DNA from: Thermoproteota archaeon
GTDB lineage: Archaea; Korarchaeota; Korarchaeia; Korarchaeales; Korarchaeaceae
DNA: 64,000 nt
Reading direction: 5' to 3'
Assembly: GCA_027491415.1 (NCBI GenBank)
Contig: JAOZFH010000025.1
Coordinates: 1-64,000 of the forward strand
Shown here: positions 8,225 to 16,503 of the stretch, in pieces
Numbering within the stretch: the first letter of the stretch is position 1
How the letters are laid out: each line of letters opens with the position of its first letter
Made by a program: the position numbers and the translations under genes
The notes under the pieces: model-generated
The model's database searches: none
What the model saw: only the letters and a program-made list of their open reading frames with translations
Told to the model about the DNA's origin: nothing

Positions 8225-8868
8225 GGAAGAGGGATCTCCTGGCCTTGCTACTGCTCACGCTGGCCGTGGCCCCGGCCCTGGCCCAGACAAAGGTTTACAG
8301 GGGGGGCACGGTGACGGTGTCAGGCGTCGTCAGGGACGAGCTGGGCAACCCCGTCGCCGGAGCGGCCGTCCAGCTCCTGGACGGGGCCACGGTGTTGGAC
8401 TCCACAACCACCGGCTCGGACGGGTCATTCACGCTGATCTGGACGGTGCCAGCCGACCACACCCTCGGGCCGAAGACCCTGACGGTCTACGTGCCGGAGC
8501 AGCCTAGCCTCTACGTCGAGGCGTCCTCAACTTCTGTCTCCGTAGAGATCTGGGCCTTGGTCGTGGTGAGCGCCAGCGGGCCTCAGCGCATTCACAGGGG
8601 GGATGCTGTAACCGTGACGGGGACTGTCGAGGGGATGAACTCGGGGACTGTGGAGGTTCAGTGTGGAGCAAGCACCGTAGCGACCGGCTCCGTGAGCGGG
8701 GGCCAGTTCAGCGTGAGCTTCACCGTGCCCGACGACTGGGAGAAGGGACCCATCACGCTCACGGTCACCTCACCTGGAGGGAGCTACGTGGACGTCCATG
8801 GTAGCCAGGTGAACACGGAGCTCTGGGTCAGGCCGACGATAGAGGTCACAAAGGTCTCGGGCGGATGA
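8221..8868 (+). CDS. Secreted Ig-like protein, middle gene of the operon
   Basis: The 215-aa protein has a clear signal peptide ending ALAQ. Two Ig-like modules follow (RGGTVTVSGVVRDELGNPV and RGDAVTVTGTVEGMNSG), each starting with the same 'RGxxVTVxG' strand. It closes with ELWVRPTIEVT, almost the same ending as the preceding protein (EVWTRPRITIT), so the two are diverged paralogues. The ATG overlaps the upstream stop codon (ATGA), which indicates translational coupling. A structural cell-surface role is inferred; no enzyme motif is visible. Confidence 0.7.
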   Translation: MRKRDLLALLLLTLAVAPALAQTKVYRGGTVTVSGVVRDELGNPVAGAAVQLLDGATVLDSTTTGSDGSFTLIWTVPADHTLGPKTLTVYVPEQPSLYVEASSTSVSVEIWALVVVSASGPQRIHRGDAVTVTGTVEGMNSGTVEVQCGASTVATGSVSGGQFSVSFTVPDDWEKGPITLTVTSPGGSYVDVHGSQVNTELWVRPTIEVTKVSGG

Positions 8869-8872
8869 CCGC

Positions 8873-10066
8873 ATGGTGAGAAAAAGCTCTGGGGTCATTC
8901 TGACCCTCTTAGTGCTCACGGCGACTCTAGCGCTAGCTCAGACCCAGGTCGTGCGGGGGCAGCTCGTGACCATCACGGTCAGGCTCACGGATGAGGAAGG
9001 CGCTCCGATAGCCGGTGTGAAGGTTCACTTCCTGGACGAGACGGACGGGGTTGAGATAGGGGTCGACGTGACCGACTCCAGCGGCTACGCTAGCGTGACC
9101 TGGGACACCTCAACCGCGAGCCCTGGTGCCCACTCGATCCTGATCTGGACGGAGGAGGCCGACTACGTGGAATCGGCTCAAACCGGGGTGGGAGTAGTGA
9201 TCTTGGCTCCAGCCGAGCTCAGGCTCAGCGTCTCGGCGCCGGCCGCCGTGAAGCCGAGACAGGGCTTCCGAATCAGGGTTACTGTCATGAACGCAGGCGA
9301 GGCAGCGGCCCTAGACGTCGCGGTCTCGTTGAACGGGTCGACCAAGAGTGTCGGTGACCTGCCGGCGGGAGTCAGCTCGACCTTGGAGTTCTCCGCGGTC
9401 GCCCCAGCCAGGCCCGGGGAGTACAGTCTATCGCTACTGGCGAGCGGGACGGAGTGGGGCACCCAAAGACCCCTTTCAACGTCGCTCGAGGTTAACTACA
9501 GCGTCGAGTTCGGGGGAATTGCGCTGGAGATAAGGGCCCCCCCGTCCGTCAGGGAGGGGGAGTCGTTCAACTTCTCTCTGGCGTTAACCAATCTCGGGGG
9601 GAGGCCAATACCCCTCTCAATTCAGATCAACCTCTCTGGAGCCCAGCCCGAACGCATCGAGGACGCCCTTACCCTCGACCCCATGTCCAGCGTCACACGC
9701 GCCTACGCCGCCACGGCGGGCCGGGCGGATCGGGTTCGGGTGACGGCCCTCGCCCAGGGAGGGGGCTTGAGAGCAAGGGACGAAGTCGTTATCGAGGTCA
9801 CTTCTGCAGGATCACCCCATCGGCCCCCTGCCAATGGAGCGAACGCGACCGCGTCCTCTCGGCCGCCGACAAGTCCGCCGCCTCTTAGACGCTCGTCCTC
9901 CGCTTCCGGGAAGAGTGAGGCGGCGCTTGAGGTAAACGTAGCGGCCGAAACGCGCGCCAAGGAAGCCGCGCCGCTGCTGACCGGAGAAATCCCGGCGGCT
10001 GGATCCGCCCTCGCACTGGTCGTTTTAGTCGTTCTCAGGGGGATTTGGAGGGTGGAAGACCCGTAG
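8873..10066 (+). CDS. Membrane-anchored Ig-like surface protein, third gene of the operon
   Basis: This 397-aa protein has a signal peptide ending ALAQ and one module like those of the previous two genes (RGQLVTITVRLTDEEGAPIAGV). Two CARDB-like beta domains follow (RIRVTVMNAGEAAALDVAVSL and FNFSLALTNLGGRPIPL). A Pro/Ser/Ala-rich spacer precedes a C-terminal membrane helix with a short basic tail. It is the only member of the trio with a membrane anchor, so it may hold the other two at the surface. It starts 4 bp after the previous stop. CARDB-type domains usually mediate adhesion. Confidence 0.7.
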   Translation: MVRKSSGVILTLLVLTATLALAQTQVVRGQLVTITVRLTDEEGAPIAGVKVHFLDETDGVEIGVDVTDSSGYASVTWDTSTASPGAHSILIWTEEADYVESAQTGVGVVILAPAELRLSVSAPAAVKPRQGFRIRVTVMNAGEAAALDVAVSLNGSTKSVGDLPAGVSSTLEFSAVAPARPGEYSLSLLASGTEWGTQRPLSTSLEVNYSVEFGGIALEIRAPPSVREGESFNFSLALTNLGGRPIPLSIQINLSGAQPERIEDALTLDPMSSVTRAYAATAGRADRVRVTALAQGGGLRARDEVVIEVTSAGSPHRPPANGANATASSRPPTSPPPLRRSSSASGKSEAALEVNVAAETRAKEAAPLLTGEIPAAGSALALVVLVVLRGIWRVEDP

Positions 10067-10077
10067 AGACCCTAATT

Positions 10078-10083
10078 AAAAAA
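10078..10083 (-). terminator. T-tract after the Csx1-like gene
   Basis: Six A on the plus strand (six T on the coding strand) begin 4 bp after the stop codon of the minus-strand gene. Archaeal RNA polymerase commonly terminates at such tracts. The gap to the convergent gene is only 20 bp. Confidence 0.4.
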
Positions 10084-10086
10084 GAC

Positions 10087-11514
10087 TCAAGATCGGCTCG
10101 CCACGGTTTCAACGCCGTGTGAGGCGGCCGACCGCGGCTCTCCGAGGAGGCCGGTGAGCATCACCGCCTCCACCCCCTCCACGGCGGCCTCGTCGTAATA
10201 CACCACGTACCCTCCGCTCTCAAGGGGAGCCACGTCTCGAACTACGTAATGAACGAATCCAGAGTGGGCGAGAAAGTTCCTGATGTGGTCGAACGTAAAC
10301 CTCGCCGAGACGGCGTCCTCGAGCAGCCTCGCTGGCTTTGAGTTCTGGCGAGAAGCCACGAGGCGCTCTAACCACGCTCCGAGTTCTCTCTCGGGGTTCC
10401 GACCGAGGGCGCCCGGCCTGAGGAAATCCAGGGATCCCCCGGCCAGAAACCACAGCCGAAATAGCGGCGCCCCCCGCGGGAGCCGCCCGACCCTGCACTC
10501 CACGGCCTTCCTCTCCAGGAGGAAGCTGGCGAGGGTGGAGGGATCTGCGCCTCTTCTCGCTGGCGGAGCCTCGTCCAAGGTACCAGAGACCTCCGAGAGG
10601 AGTAAGTGGTACTGCAGGGCCATCCCCTTCTGCCTGTAGAGCGAGATTAGCTTGCCTATAAGGCCAGAGGGGAGTTCTCCAACCTGGCAGCCGGGGCCCG
10701 GGTTGAGAAGGCCGGAGGCCCTCCGAGCGAACTCACTCACCAGCTGGGGGATGACCTGAGAAGGCAGCTCCTTGATGCCATGCGCCTCACCCTCGACCTC
10801 TGCCCACTCCAGTAGCCTGAGTAGCCTGCACAGGTGGAGGTGAACAATCAGGGGGGATCCCAATGAGATTCCAAGGGAGATAAGCGCGACCTCCCTCAGC
10901 AGGTCCGCGGGGAGGCCTGACTGAAGGTTCTTCGCAGCCTCGATCAGCCTCACCCACAGGGAGGTGAGTTGGGGGTCTTCCAGTACCCTCGCTAGAGTCT
11001 CGGCTATCCTAGCTGTCTCCAAGACGCTCAAAGGTGGCGTATACAACTTCAATGATGTTGGAAGGCCGGGTCTTCGAGCGACCACGGTCAGTCTGCGGCC
11101 GGTCGTCAGGGAGTGCGCCAGCGACCCCAGGAGGGCGGACGAGGTCACCGGATCGAGTCCCCCCCAGGGGACGAGAAAGGTCACGGTCTCCGCCCCCTCG
11201 AGGGATGAAAGAGCGGAGACCGTTGCGGCGAACGCCCGCTCGCCGAGTTCCTCCGGGGTCAACCTCTCGGCGCCCTCCAGGGGCACCTCGACTATCCGGA
11301 GAGCCGAGTTGGAGGTGGCCACTCGGCTAAAGACCTCCCGTTCCGGCCCCGTCGGAATAAGCACCACCAGGATCGTCTCACCCTCAACGCTGGCGAGATT
11401 ATCGAGCCCGGAGAGGGCCCACTCCAGCGCCTCCAAGACCGAAGCTAGTCCACCCACTTCATTCGGAGGCGCGCACACGGGCAGCAGGGCGGCGGAGGGC
11501 AAATCGAGATTCAC
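10087..11514 (-). CDS. Csx1-like CARF-HEPN protein
   Basis: The 475-aa protein has an N-terminal alpha/beta region matching a CARF sensor (ALLPVCAPPN, then VTFLVPWGGLDPVTSSALL). A helical middle is followed by a C-terminal HEPN domain carrying RNFLAH, the R-x4-H ribonuclease signature, in the RNFxAHxG context seen in Csx1. In type III CRISPR systems such proteins bind cyclic oligoadenylate made by Cas10 and then cut RNA. GTG 11514 overlaps the upstream TGA (GTGA), so it is translationally coupled to the CARF-winged-helix gene. No cas10 or repeat array is in the window, so its activator must be encoded elsewhere. Confidence 0.8.
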   Translation of the reverse strand: MNLDLPSAALLPVCAPPNEVGGLASVLEALEWALSGLDNLASVEGETILVVLIPTGPEREVFSRVATSNSALRIVEVPLEGAERLTPEELGERAFAATVSALSSLEGAETVTFLVPWGGLDPVTSSALLGSLAHSLTTGRRLTVVARRPGLPTSLKLYTPPLSVLETARIAETLARVLEDPQLTSLWVRLIEAAKNLQSGLPADLLREVALISLGISLGSPLIVHLHLCRLLRLLEWAEVEGEAHGIKELPSQVIPQLVSEFARRASGLLNPGPGCQVGELPSGLIGKLISLYRQKGMALQYHLLLSEVSGTLDEAPPARRGADPSTLASFLLERKAVECRVGRLPRGAPLFRLWFLAGGSLDFLRPGALGRNPERELGAWLERLVASRQNSKPARLLEDAVSARFTFDHIRNFLAHSGFVHYVVRDVAPLESGGYVVYYDEAAVEGVEAVMLTGLLGEPRSAASHGVETVASRS

Positions 11515-12248
11515 CCCCAATTGAGGACGGGTTCCCCCTGGCTACTCACCCTCCTCAGGGCCAGTATCCCCTCGAGAATGGCCCTTCCGAGGCCGGTTGC
11601 CTTCACGTCTCTGGCGGGGCCGATGTCGACCAGGCCCGCCCTAATCAGCCAGGCGGCCAGCTCTCCATCGACTCGGTCATATCTCCCGGAGAGGACTCTC
11701 TCAACACTCTCGAGGATGGTCGGAGGCACAGGAAGGATGGGGAGCTTGTGGACCTCGTGGTCATCTCTCTCGGGCCAGAAGATCTCCCTAAGGATGGGGT
11801 CCTCCACCTTGTCCTGGGAGGAGAGTGCCTTCCTCCACCTTTCGAGACTCCTCCCTGAAGCCTTCATCGATACCGCGTAGACGCCCTCAAGCGGAACCAG
11901 CTGGGCTATCGACGTCAGCAGGGCTGCCAGCTCAGGAGTTGAGCAGGATACCAGCACGCTCACTAGGTCAGGGTTGACGGCCCCCAGGGCCTCACAGATG
12001 ATCTCCAGCCACAATTCCGTCGGACCGCGGAGTTCTACTCCCTCGACCTCCACCCACCTGTACTTCTGGCTGAATGACCTCTCCAAGACCTGCCGGACCC
12101 AGTCATACCCGGGCGGGACCGCAAGCAGCACCATCTCCGGGGTCGACTCGCTCCTAGAGAGGTGCTCGTAAACCCTGGTGACGATCCACGGCTCGCCGCA
12201 GGCGGGAGATAAAAGCACTCTGGTGGCCCCTTTGGCCCGGAAGGGCAT
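11511..12248 (-). CDS. CARF-domain protein with a degenerate winged helix (Csa3-like)
   Basis: The 245-aa protein shows a Rossmann-like CARF layout: strand RVLLSPACGEP, MVLLAVPPGYDWV, then LVSVLVSCSTPELAALL at the place of the ligand-binding glycine/threonine loop, and the closing strand LPILPVPP. A short winged-helix-like tail follows (ILESVERVLSG to LGRAILEGI). This is the Csa3 architecture, a cyclic-oligonucleotide-responsive transcription factor. The loop has Cys-Ser-Thr instead of the usual Gly residues, and the helix-turn-helix is poorly conserved. It is the first gene of the operon, with CCATTAAG at 12273-12280 as TATA box. Confidence 0.6.
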   Translation of the reverse strand: MPFRAKGATRVLLSPACGEPWIVTRVYEHLSRSESTPEMVLLAVPPGYDWVRQVLERSFSQKYRWVEVEGVELRGPTELWLEIICEALGAVNPDLVSVLVSCSTPELAALLTSIAQLVPLEGVYAVSMKASGRSLERWRKALSSQDKVEDPILREIFWPERDDHEVHKLPILPVPPTILESVERVLSGRYDRVDGELAAWLIRAGLVDIGPARDVKATGLGRAILEGILALRRVSSQGEPVLNWG

Positions 12249-12272
12249 CGCCTAGGCCTTTCAGAGGCGGGT

Positions 12273-12280
12273 CTTAATGG
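12273..12280 (-). promoter_or_regulatory. TATA box of the CARF/HEPN operon
   Basis: CCATTAAG (minus strand) lies 25-32 bp upstream of the ATG at 12248, consistent with a leaderless transcript covering both CARF genes. Confidence 0.45.
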
Positions 12281-12442
12281 TGATGGGGGGAAATTTCCAA
12301 ATAAAACGTAAAAACAGAAAATTCGTCTTGTAAGAGCATTCAAACTAGCCTACGCCAGCACAAGGCCAGCTTACGTCAGGGGAGCCCTCTCGCTCATCAG
12401 CTTATTAAGGAAGTTGACCAAAAACTCATCCAGGAGCGTCCG

Positions 12443-12631
12443 GTGGCACAGGAGTTGGGATTCCGGGACCCTGCATGGCGACCACCTGAGAGCCTAGTAT
12501 CTATTCTCGGGGAAAGAATGTCATTGGACAAATCAGCAAAGCTCGACAGGATCTACTACAAGACCTGGGGGTTTCTGTTTGGCGTGAATCCAATGACGGC
12601 TAGCCAAAATTTGGAGGGGCGTAACAGATGA
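12443..12631 (+). CDS. Small uncharacterised protein coupled to the tandem-HTH gene
   Basis: The 62-aa frame (GTG start) ends in ATGA, overlapping the start of the next gene by 4 bp, which argues that it is translated. The sequence is charged and has no recognised domain; FLFGVNPMTASQ near the end is the most distinctive part. The same frame stays open upstream for more than 100 bp without a standard start, so the N-terminus could be longer if a rare codon is used. Its base composition is A/T-richer than the flanking genes, like its partner. Function is unknown; it might be an antitoxin-like or regulatory partner, but I have no direct evidence. Confidence 0.4.
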   Translation: MAQELGFRDPAWRPPESLVSILGERMSLDKSAKLDRIYYKTWGFLFGVNPMTASQNLEGRNR

Positions 12632-14214
12632 TCGAACTGAGTGATGCCGACAATCTTGAGAAAGCTTTCGCGTTAGCCATCGAGAAGGCTTCTAATGAGA
12701 TGGATCTCTCGCCTGTTCGGCCTATCCCTCAAAAGATTGTGTTAGAGGACTTTCCAATCCTCAACGGCTACAGGGCCGGGGTTCTCGCCTCTAAAGATAA
12801 GCTCATATTAAGTTCAAGACTTAACGTAAAGAGATTAAGATCAGTAATAGCAAGAGAGGCGTTTAATTTGCTTATACCAGAGAATCTCGATCGGCTTAGG
12901 GTGATTTATGACCTCGCTTGGGCCTATTCTGGGGCAGAGCTCAGCTGGTGGAAAGAGTGCAGCCAGGTAATCTGGGACCCTCGATTCCCTCTATACAACG
13001 CACCTGAAGTGCTCTCCCCTCTACCAAGGAAGAGGCTGGTTATGGTCCTCCGGCGGATGCTCCACCTCTTGCGGGGGTTAAATGATGTCGGCCGTAGAGT
13101 CACGCTCGAAGAATACCTTTCCATATTTAGCGAGGCAGCCGGGCTTCTTGAGCCAGTTAGACTTTCCAAGGTTCAGATCAAGGTGATCGAGGAACTCGCT
13201 AGGAGCCCGTATCTCACACAAGGAGAGTTGGCCAGAAAGCTTGGATTCTCAAAATCCGCAGTATCAAAAGCTCTATCCAAGCTCACCGCTCTCGGAATAC
13301 TGAGTGGCCCTGAGAACGTTGTACTCGAGCGAATCGGACTGGCCGGACTCTTAGCCATTGTCCCGGACAGCCCGATAATGGAGAAAGCATTCGCCAAATT
13401 TCCATTCACTTATCGGATCTTAAGGCCCATATCGCGGGCTCTGCCATCATTTATCATATTAATTTTTCCCAACGAGGGCCTGACCAGTCTTAGGTTAGTT
13501 CTGAATTCTGGCAGGACCAAGCTCGCTAGGATGCTTAGATTAACGTTCACTCACAAGACTACATCCTTCAACCCGGACTCTGATGTCGAGAAAGCTCTCA
13601 GGCTACTCAGCGAAGGGATTGAGTTCAAAATCCGCGGAGAAAGGGAGGTCGTCGTTCCTAAACTCAATAGACACGATCTGATGATCGTAAATCGCGTTCT
13701 ACGGAAGGGTCGAGTTAGTGTGTCCGTAGTCAGGGCAATGGGAATACCTTCGGCGGAATCAAGGCTCCGAAGGCTCAGGGAGTTGGGCGTCCTAAGAAAG
13801 TTCTACACAGTTGGCGGATATCGACTCGGGAGGCCAATTTCAGTTATGATAAATTCTAAACAGGAAGACTTTCCGAGAATTTCTGCCGCCCTAGGCGCCA
13901 TGTCAACATCTCTATCCGTTTACGTTGAAGGAGACTTCAGTGGAGTTTGGGGCCTACTCCTTACCTCAGATCGCGACGTTCTCAAGCTAATTCAGTCATT
14001 GAGGCTGATCTTTGGGAACCAGTTAGAGAACGCTGCGCCGCTACTAGACTTCTCTCCCTCCTACTGGAGCATTCCGATAGACCTCTGGGACGAACGGGAC
14101 AACCGCTTCAGGTACGAGGCCGCTCTCGAGGAACTCGCCTCACAAATCTTACCCTATCACCCTGGAGACGCTGGAAGACCACCCGGCGACCAGCGCCCTG
14201 ATGAGGTCGACTGA
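12628..14214 (+). CDS. Large tandem-HTH protein, probable transcription regulator
   Basis: The 528-aa protein has a unique N-terminal helical region (about residues 1-170). A MarR-type helix-turn-helix follows (LTQGELARKLGFSKSAVSKALSKL), then a linker domain, a second HTH-like segment (VSVSVVRAMGIPSAESRLRRLRELG) and a C-terminal beta-alpha part. It looks like two HTH-plus-sensor units in tandem. Codon use is clearly more A/T-rich than in neighbours, with many AGG, ATA and TTA codons and AT-rich third positions, so it may be acquired. It probably binds DNA; target and ligand are unknown. The 3' end overlaps the convergent gene by 66 bp. Confidence 0.6.
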   Translation: MIELSDADNLEKAFALAIEKASNEMDLSPVRPIPQKIVLEDFPILNGYRAGVLASKDKLILSSRLNVKRLRSVIAREAFNLLIPENLDRLRVIYDLAWAYSGAELSWWKECSQVIWDPRFPLYNAPEVLSPLPRKRLVMVLRRMLHLLRGLNDVGRRVTLEEYLSIFSEAAGLLEPVRLSKVQIKVIEELARSPYLTQGELARKLGFSKSAVSKALSKLTALGILSGPENVVLERIGLAGLLAIVPDSPIMEKAFAKFPFTYRILRPISRALPSFIILIFPNEGLTSLRLVLNSGRTKLARMLRLTFTHKTTSFNPDSDVEKALRLLSEGIEFKIRGEREVVVPKLNRHDLMIVNRVLRKGRVSVSVVRAMGIPSAESRLRRLRELGVLRKFYTVGGYRLGRPISVMINSKQEDFPRISAALGAMSTSLSVYVEGDFSGVWGLLLTSDRDVLKLIQSLRLIFGNQLENAAPLLDFSPSYWSIPIDLWDERDNRFRYEAALEELASQILPYHPGDAGRPPGDQRPDEVD

Positions 14215-15564
14215 GGTGTTCACCTCGTATATTACAACTCTCCTCCTCCCCGCACCCCTCCTCGGCACGCTCCTCTGGAGTAGCCACCCTGGGGGGCACT
14301 CTCCGCCCAAGAGGGAGTAGAGCTTGCTCTGAGAGATCGACGGTATCAGCCTGGCCAGTTCAGTGGCTGCCAACCCTCTGTGATCCTCCCTGGAGCCAAC
14401 GCTCCTTTTTACCCACCTGATGGCCTCCTCCTGAACCTTCCAGGGAAGGAGCAGGGAGAGAACCTCCACCCCGCGCTCCGGGTCTAGGCCCATGGAGTCG
14501 ACGGCGTGCTTCAGGGCCAGCAGGTCTATGACCGCGAAGCAGTCATCTCCCACCAGTCTGATCGGCTCTGCCACCCCCAGCGGAAGCCCAAGCCTGTACG
14601 CTAGGCTCTTGGCCTTAACGAGTGCCCTCATCTGCTCAGATGTGAGCAGGGACCTCAGTCTCATTAGGAGGGACTTGTAGTGGTCGTCTATCTTCAGGAC
14701 CTCGGCGACCCTGGAATAGGAGGCCATCAGGGGTCGCTCCCTGATGAGGAGCCCCGACCTCCAGAGGTCGGGCGACAGGTGGATTAGCGCTCGAAGGAGG
14801 CCGTCTCCCCCCATGGTCGCAGATGGGTTGGTGAAGGCAACCTCCTGGGCCAGCGCCACGTCGATAGCCAGCTCTAGGTAGGCCCTCATTCTCTTCCGTG
14901 CTCCCTTCCCGGCCCTCCCCGATCTGCCCAGCTGGAAGGTAAGGCCCATCGGGGTGAGAAAGTAGAAGTCTCCCGGCCTAATTCCCCAATCCCTCTTGGA
15001 TCTGGACTCCGCAAACCTCCTGCTGACCTCTCCCTTCATGAGGGGGGCGGACATGGAGTAAAGCAGCTCGGCCGGCAGATCCTCCAGGGGATCGCCCTCT
15101 ATCACGTTGACGAGGGCGTAGGGTCTCGAGAGCATGCCTTGCTCCCGGAGTTCTTCGTTTACGAGTAACTCGATCGACCTAGCCGCGCTCCTCCACGCCC
15201 GCACAAGGTCCTCGGCCTCCATTCTGGGTCCGCCGACGAGCCTCACCCTGACGGAGGTGAATCCCGAGGCGTACCGCCTTATCTCAAGGGTCGGCTTGTC
15301 TTGGAGCCTGAGATCCCTGACCGCCTCCCCTAGGGACGCGCTCCTCCTCTCGACCGAGTAGCCGAGGCATATATCCTCCCCGGCGACCCTTGAGACGCGG
15401 GCAGAGATTCTCCGGAGGAACCGGGGCCCTCTTGGACAGTCTGCCGAACCGGACCAGTCGACTGCGACCCTGGAGAGTGAGAAAGTCGCCCTCTCGATCA
15501 AGCCGCGGCCCCCCAGGTGGGGGGCCGGGCGGGCGGCCGACATCGCGGCCCGGGGGCCTGTCAA
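14149..15564 (-). CDS. Uncharacterised 471-residue protein beside the CARF module
   Basis: I recognise no domain. The protein is soluble and basic, with segments such as YALVNVIEGDPLEDLPAELLYSM, FLTPMGLTFQLGRSGRAGKG, an all-helical middle and a basic C-terminus (RRGAGRRRVVIYEVNT). The later GLAATELARLIPSISQSKLYSLL resembles a helix-turn-helix, so DNA or RNA binding is possible. Candidate starts are TTG 15564, ATG 15543 and TTG 15501. The last would place a very strong GC hairpin (15507-15526) in the leader. A TATA box lies at about 15608-15618. It sits between the CARF genes and central metabolism. Confidence 0.55.
   Translation of the reverse strand: MTGPRAAMSAARPAPHLGGRGLIERATFSLSRVAVDWSGSADCPRGPRFLRRISARVSRVAGEDICLGYSVERRSASLGEAVRDLRLQDKPTLEIRRYASGFTSVRVRLVGGPRMEAEDLVRAWRSAARSIELLVNEELREQGMLSRPYALVNVIEGDPLEDLPAELLYSMSAPLMKGEVSRRFAESRSKRDWGIRPGDFYFLTPMGLTFQLGRSGRAGKGARKRMRAYLELAIDVALAQEVAFTNPSATMGGDGLLRALIHLSPDLWRSGLLIRERPLMASYSRVAEVLKIDDHYKSLLMRLRSLLTSEQMRALVKAKSLAYRLGLPLGVAEPIRLVGDDCFAVIDLLALKHAVDSMGLDPERGVEVLSLLLPWKVQEEAIRWVKRSVGSREDHRGLAATELARLIPSISQSKLYSLLGGECPPGWLLQRSVPRRGAGRRRVVIYEVNTSVDLIRALVAGWSSSVSRVIG
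15507..15526. repeat. GC inverted repeat near the start of the unknown gene
   Basis: An 8-bp perfect stem (GGCCCCCC, loop AGGT, GGGGGGCC) lies just inside or just upstream of the minus-strand gene, depending on which start is used. If TTG 15501 is the start, it would be a stable hairpin in the mRNA leader. Confidence 0.6.
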
Positions 15565-15607
15565 CCCGCCACCCGTCCGCCCGGCCCCGACTTAGTCACC
15601 TAACCTG

Positions 15608-15618
15608 TATAATAAAAC
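15608..15618 (-). promoter_or_regulatory. TATA box of the uncharacterised gene at 14149
   Basis: TTTTATTATAC on the minus strand is one of the clearest TATA sequences in the window. It lies 44-54 bp before TTG 15564, so the transcript would have a leader of at least about 20 nt. Confidence 0.5.
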
Positions 15619-15642
15619 CATCTGGGCCGCGCGTCTTGACCC

Positions 15643-16503
15643 TCACATGAACTCCTCGTAAAATCTCTTGATGTCCACCTTGAGTTCACGCCTGACGAGG
15701 GGCTCTCCCATCAGGTGGGGCATCTCGTCGAGGAGCGTGGGCTCCTCGGACCTGTAGAAGATCCCGATCGGGATCCTCTCCCCGTCGGTGAGCTCCTCCT
15801 CTCTGGCCTTCGCTAACGCCGCCTCCCAATCGCTTGGATCATGCCCAGAATCCTCCAGCCTATAGACCCTCTCCCTGTAGTAGGGGTAGGTGTTGTAGAA
15901 GGTGACGCACGGTTGGAGGACGTCTATGAAGGCGAACCCCCTGTGCCTGACTCCCTCCTTGAACAGGTAGGTCAAGTGTTCCACGTCGCCCGCGAATCCC
16001 CTGGCGACGAATGTCGCTCCGAGCGACAGAGCGAACGTGAGCGGATTCATTGGCTTCTCCGGCACGCCGAACGGGGTGGACCTGGTCTTCATTCCCTTCG
16101 GCGTGGTGGGCGTGTACTGTCCCGTTGTGAGCCCGAACACCTTGTTGTTGTGGACCACGTAGAGCAGGTCGACGTTCCTCCTGATCGCGTGCGGCAGGTG
16201 ACCGATCCCGATTGCGTAGGCGTCGCCGTCTCCAGCGAACCCCATGACCTCAAGTTCCGGGTTCGCGATCTTGATCCCGGTGGCCAGGGGTAGGACGCGC
16301 CCGTGAATCGTGTGGAAGCTGTTGACCGCCACGTAGTCCCCCATCTTGCCGTGGCACCCTATCCCCGTCACGACCACCACCCTCTCGGGCTCCAGCCCGA
16401 GCTCCGCTATGGTCCTCTTGAGGGCCATCAGGATGGCGAAGTTTCCGCACCCCGGACACCAGGTGTTCTTCTTGGCCGTTCCGAGCTCAGCCACGCTGAC
16501 CAC
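15643..16503 (-). CDS. 2-oxoacid:ferredoxin oxidoreductase, beta subunit
   Basis: The 286-aa protein is the thiamine-diphosphate-binding subunit. It has WCPGCGNF near the N-terminus, GIGCHGK, and GDGDAYAIG followed by NNKVFGLTTGQ, the Mg-TPP binding motif. With the alpha subunit it oxidatively decarboxylates a 2-oxoacid to acyl-CoA and reduces ferredoxin, in the cytoplasm. Like other two-subunit archaeal enzymes it may accept pyruvate and 2-oxoglutarate. The GTG start follows the alpha stop codon directly, so the two are co-translated. Confidence 0.93.
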   Translation of the reverse strand: MVSVAELGTAKKNTWCPGCGNFAILMALKRTIAELGLEPERVVVVTGIGCHGKMGDYVAVNSFHTIHGRVLPLATGIKIANPELEVMGFAGDGDAYAIGIGHLPHAIRRNVDLLYVVHNNKVFGLTTGQYTPTTPKGMKTRSTPFGVPEKPMNPLTFALSLGATFVARGFAGDVEHLTYLFKEGVRHRGFAFIDVLQPCVTFYNTYPYYRERVYRLEDSGHDPSDWEAALAKAREEELTDGERIPIGIFYRSEEPTLLDEMPHLMGEPLVRRELKVDIKRFYEEFM

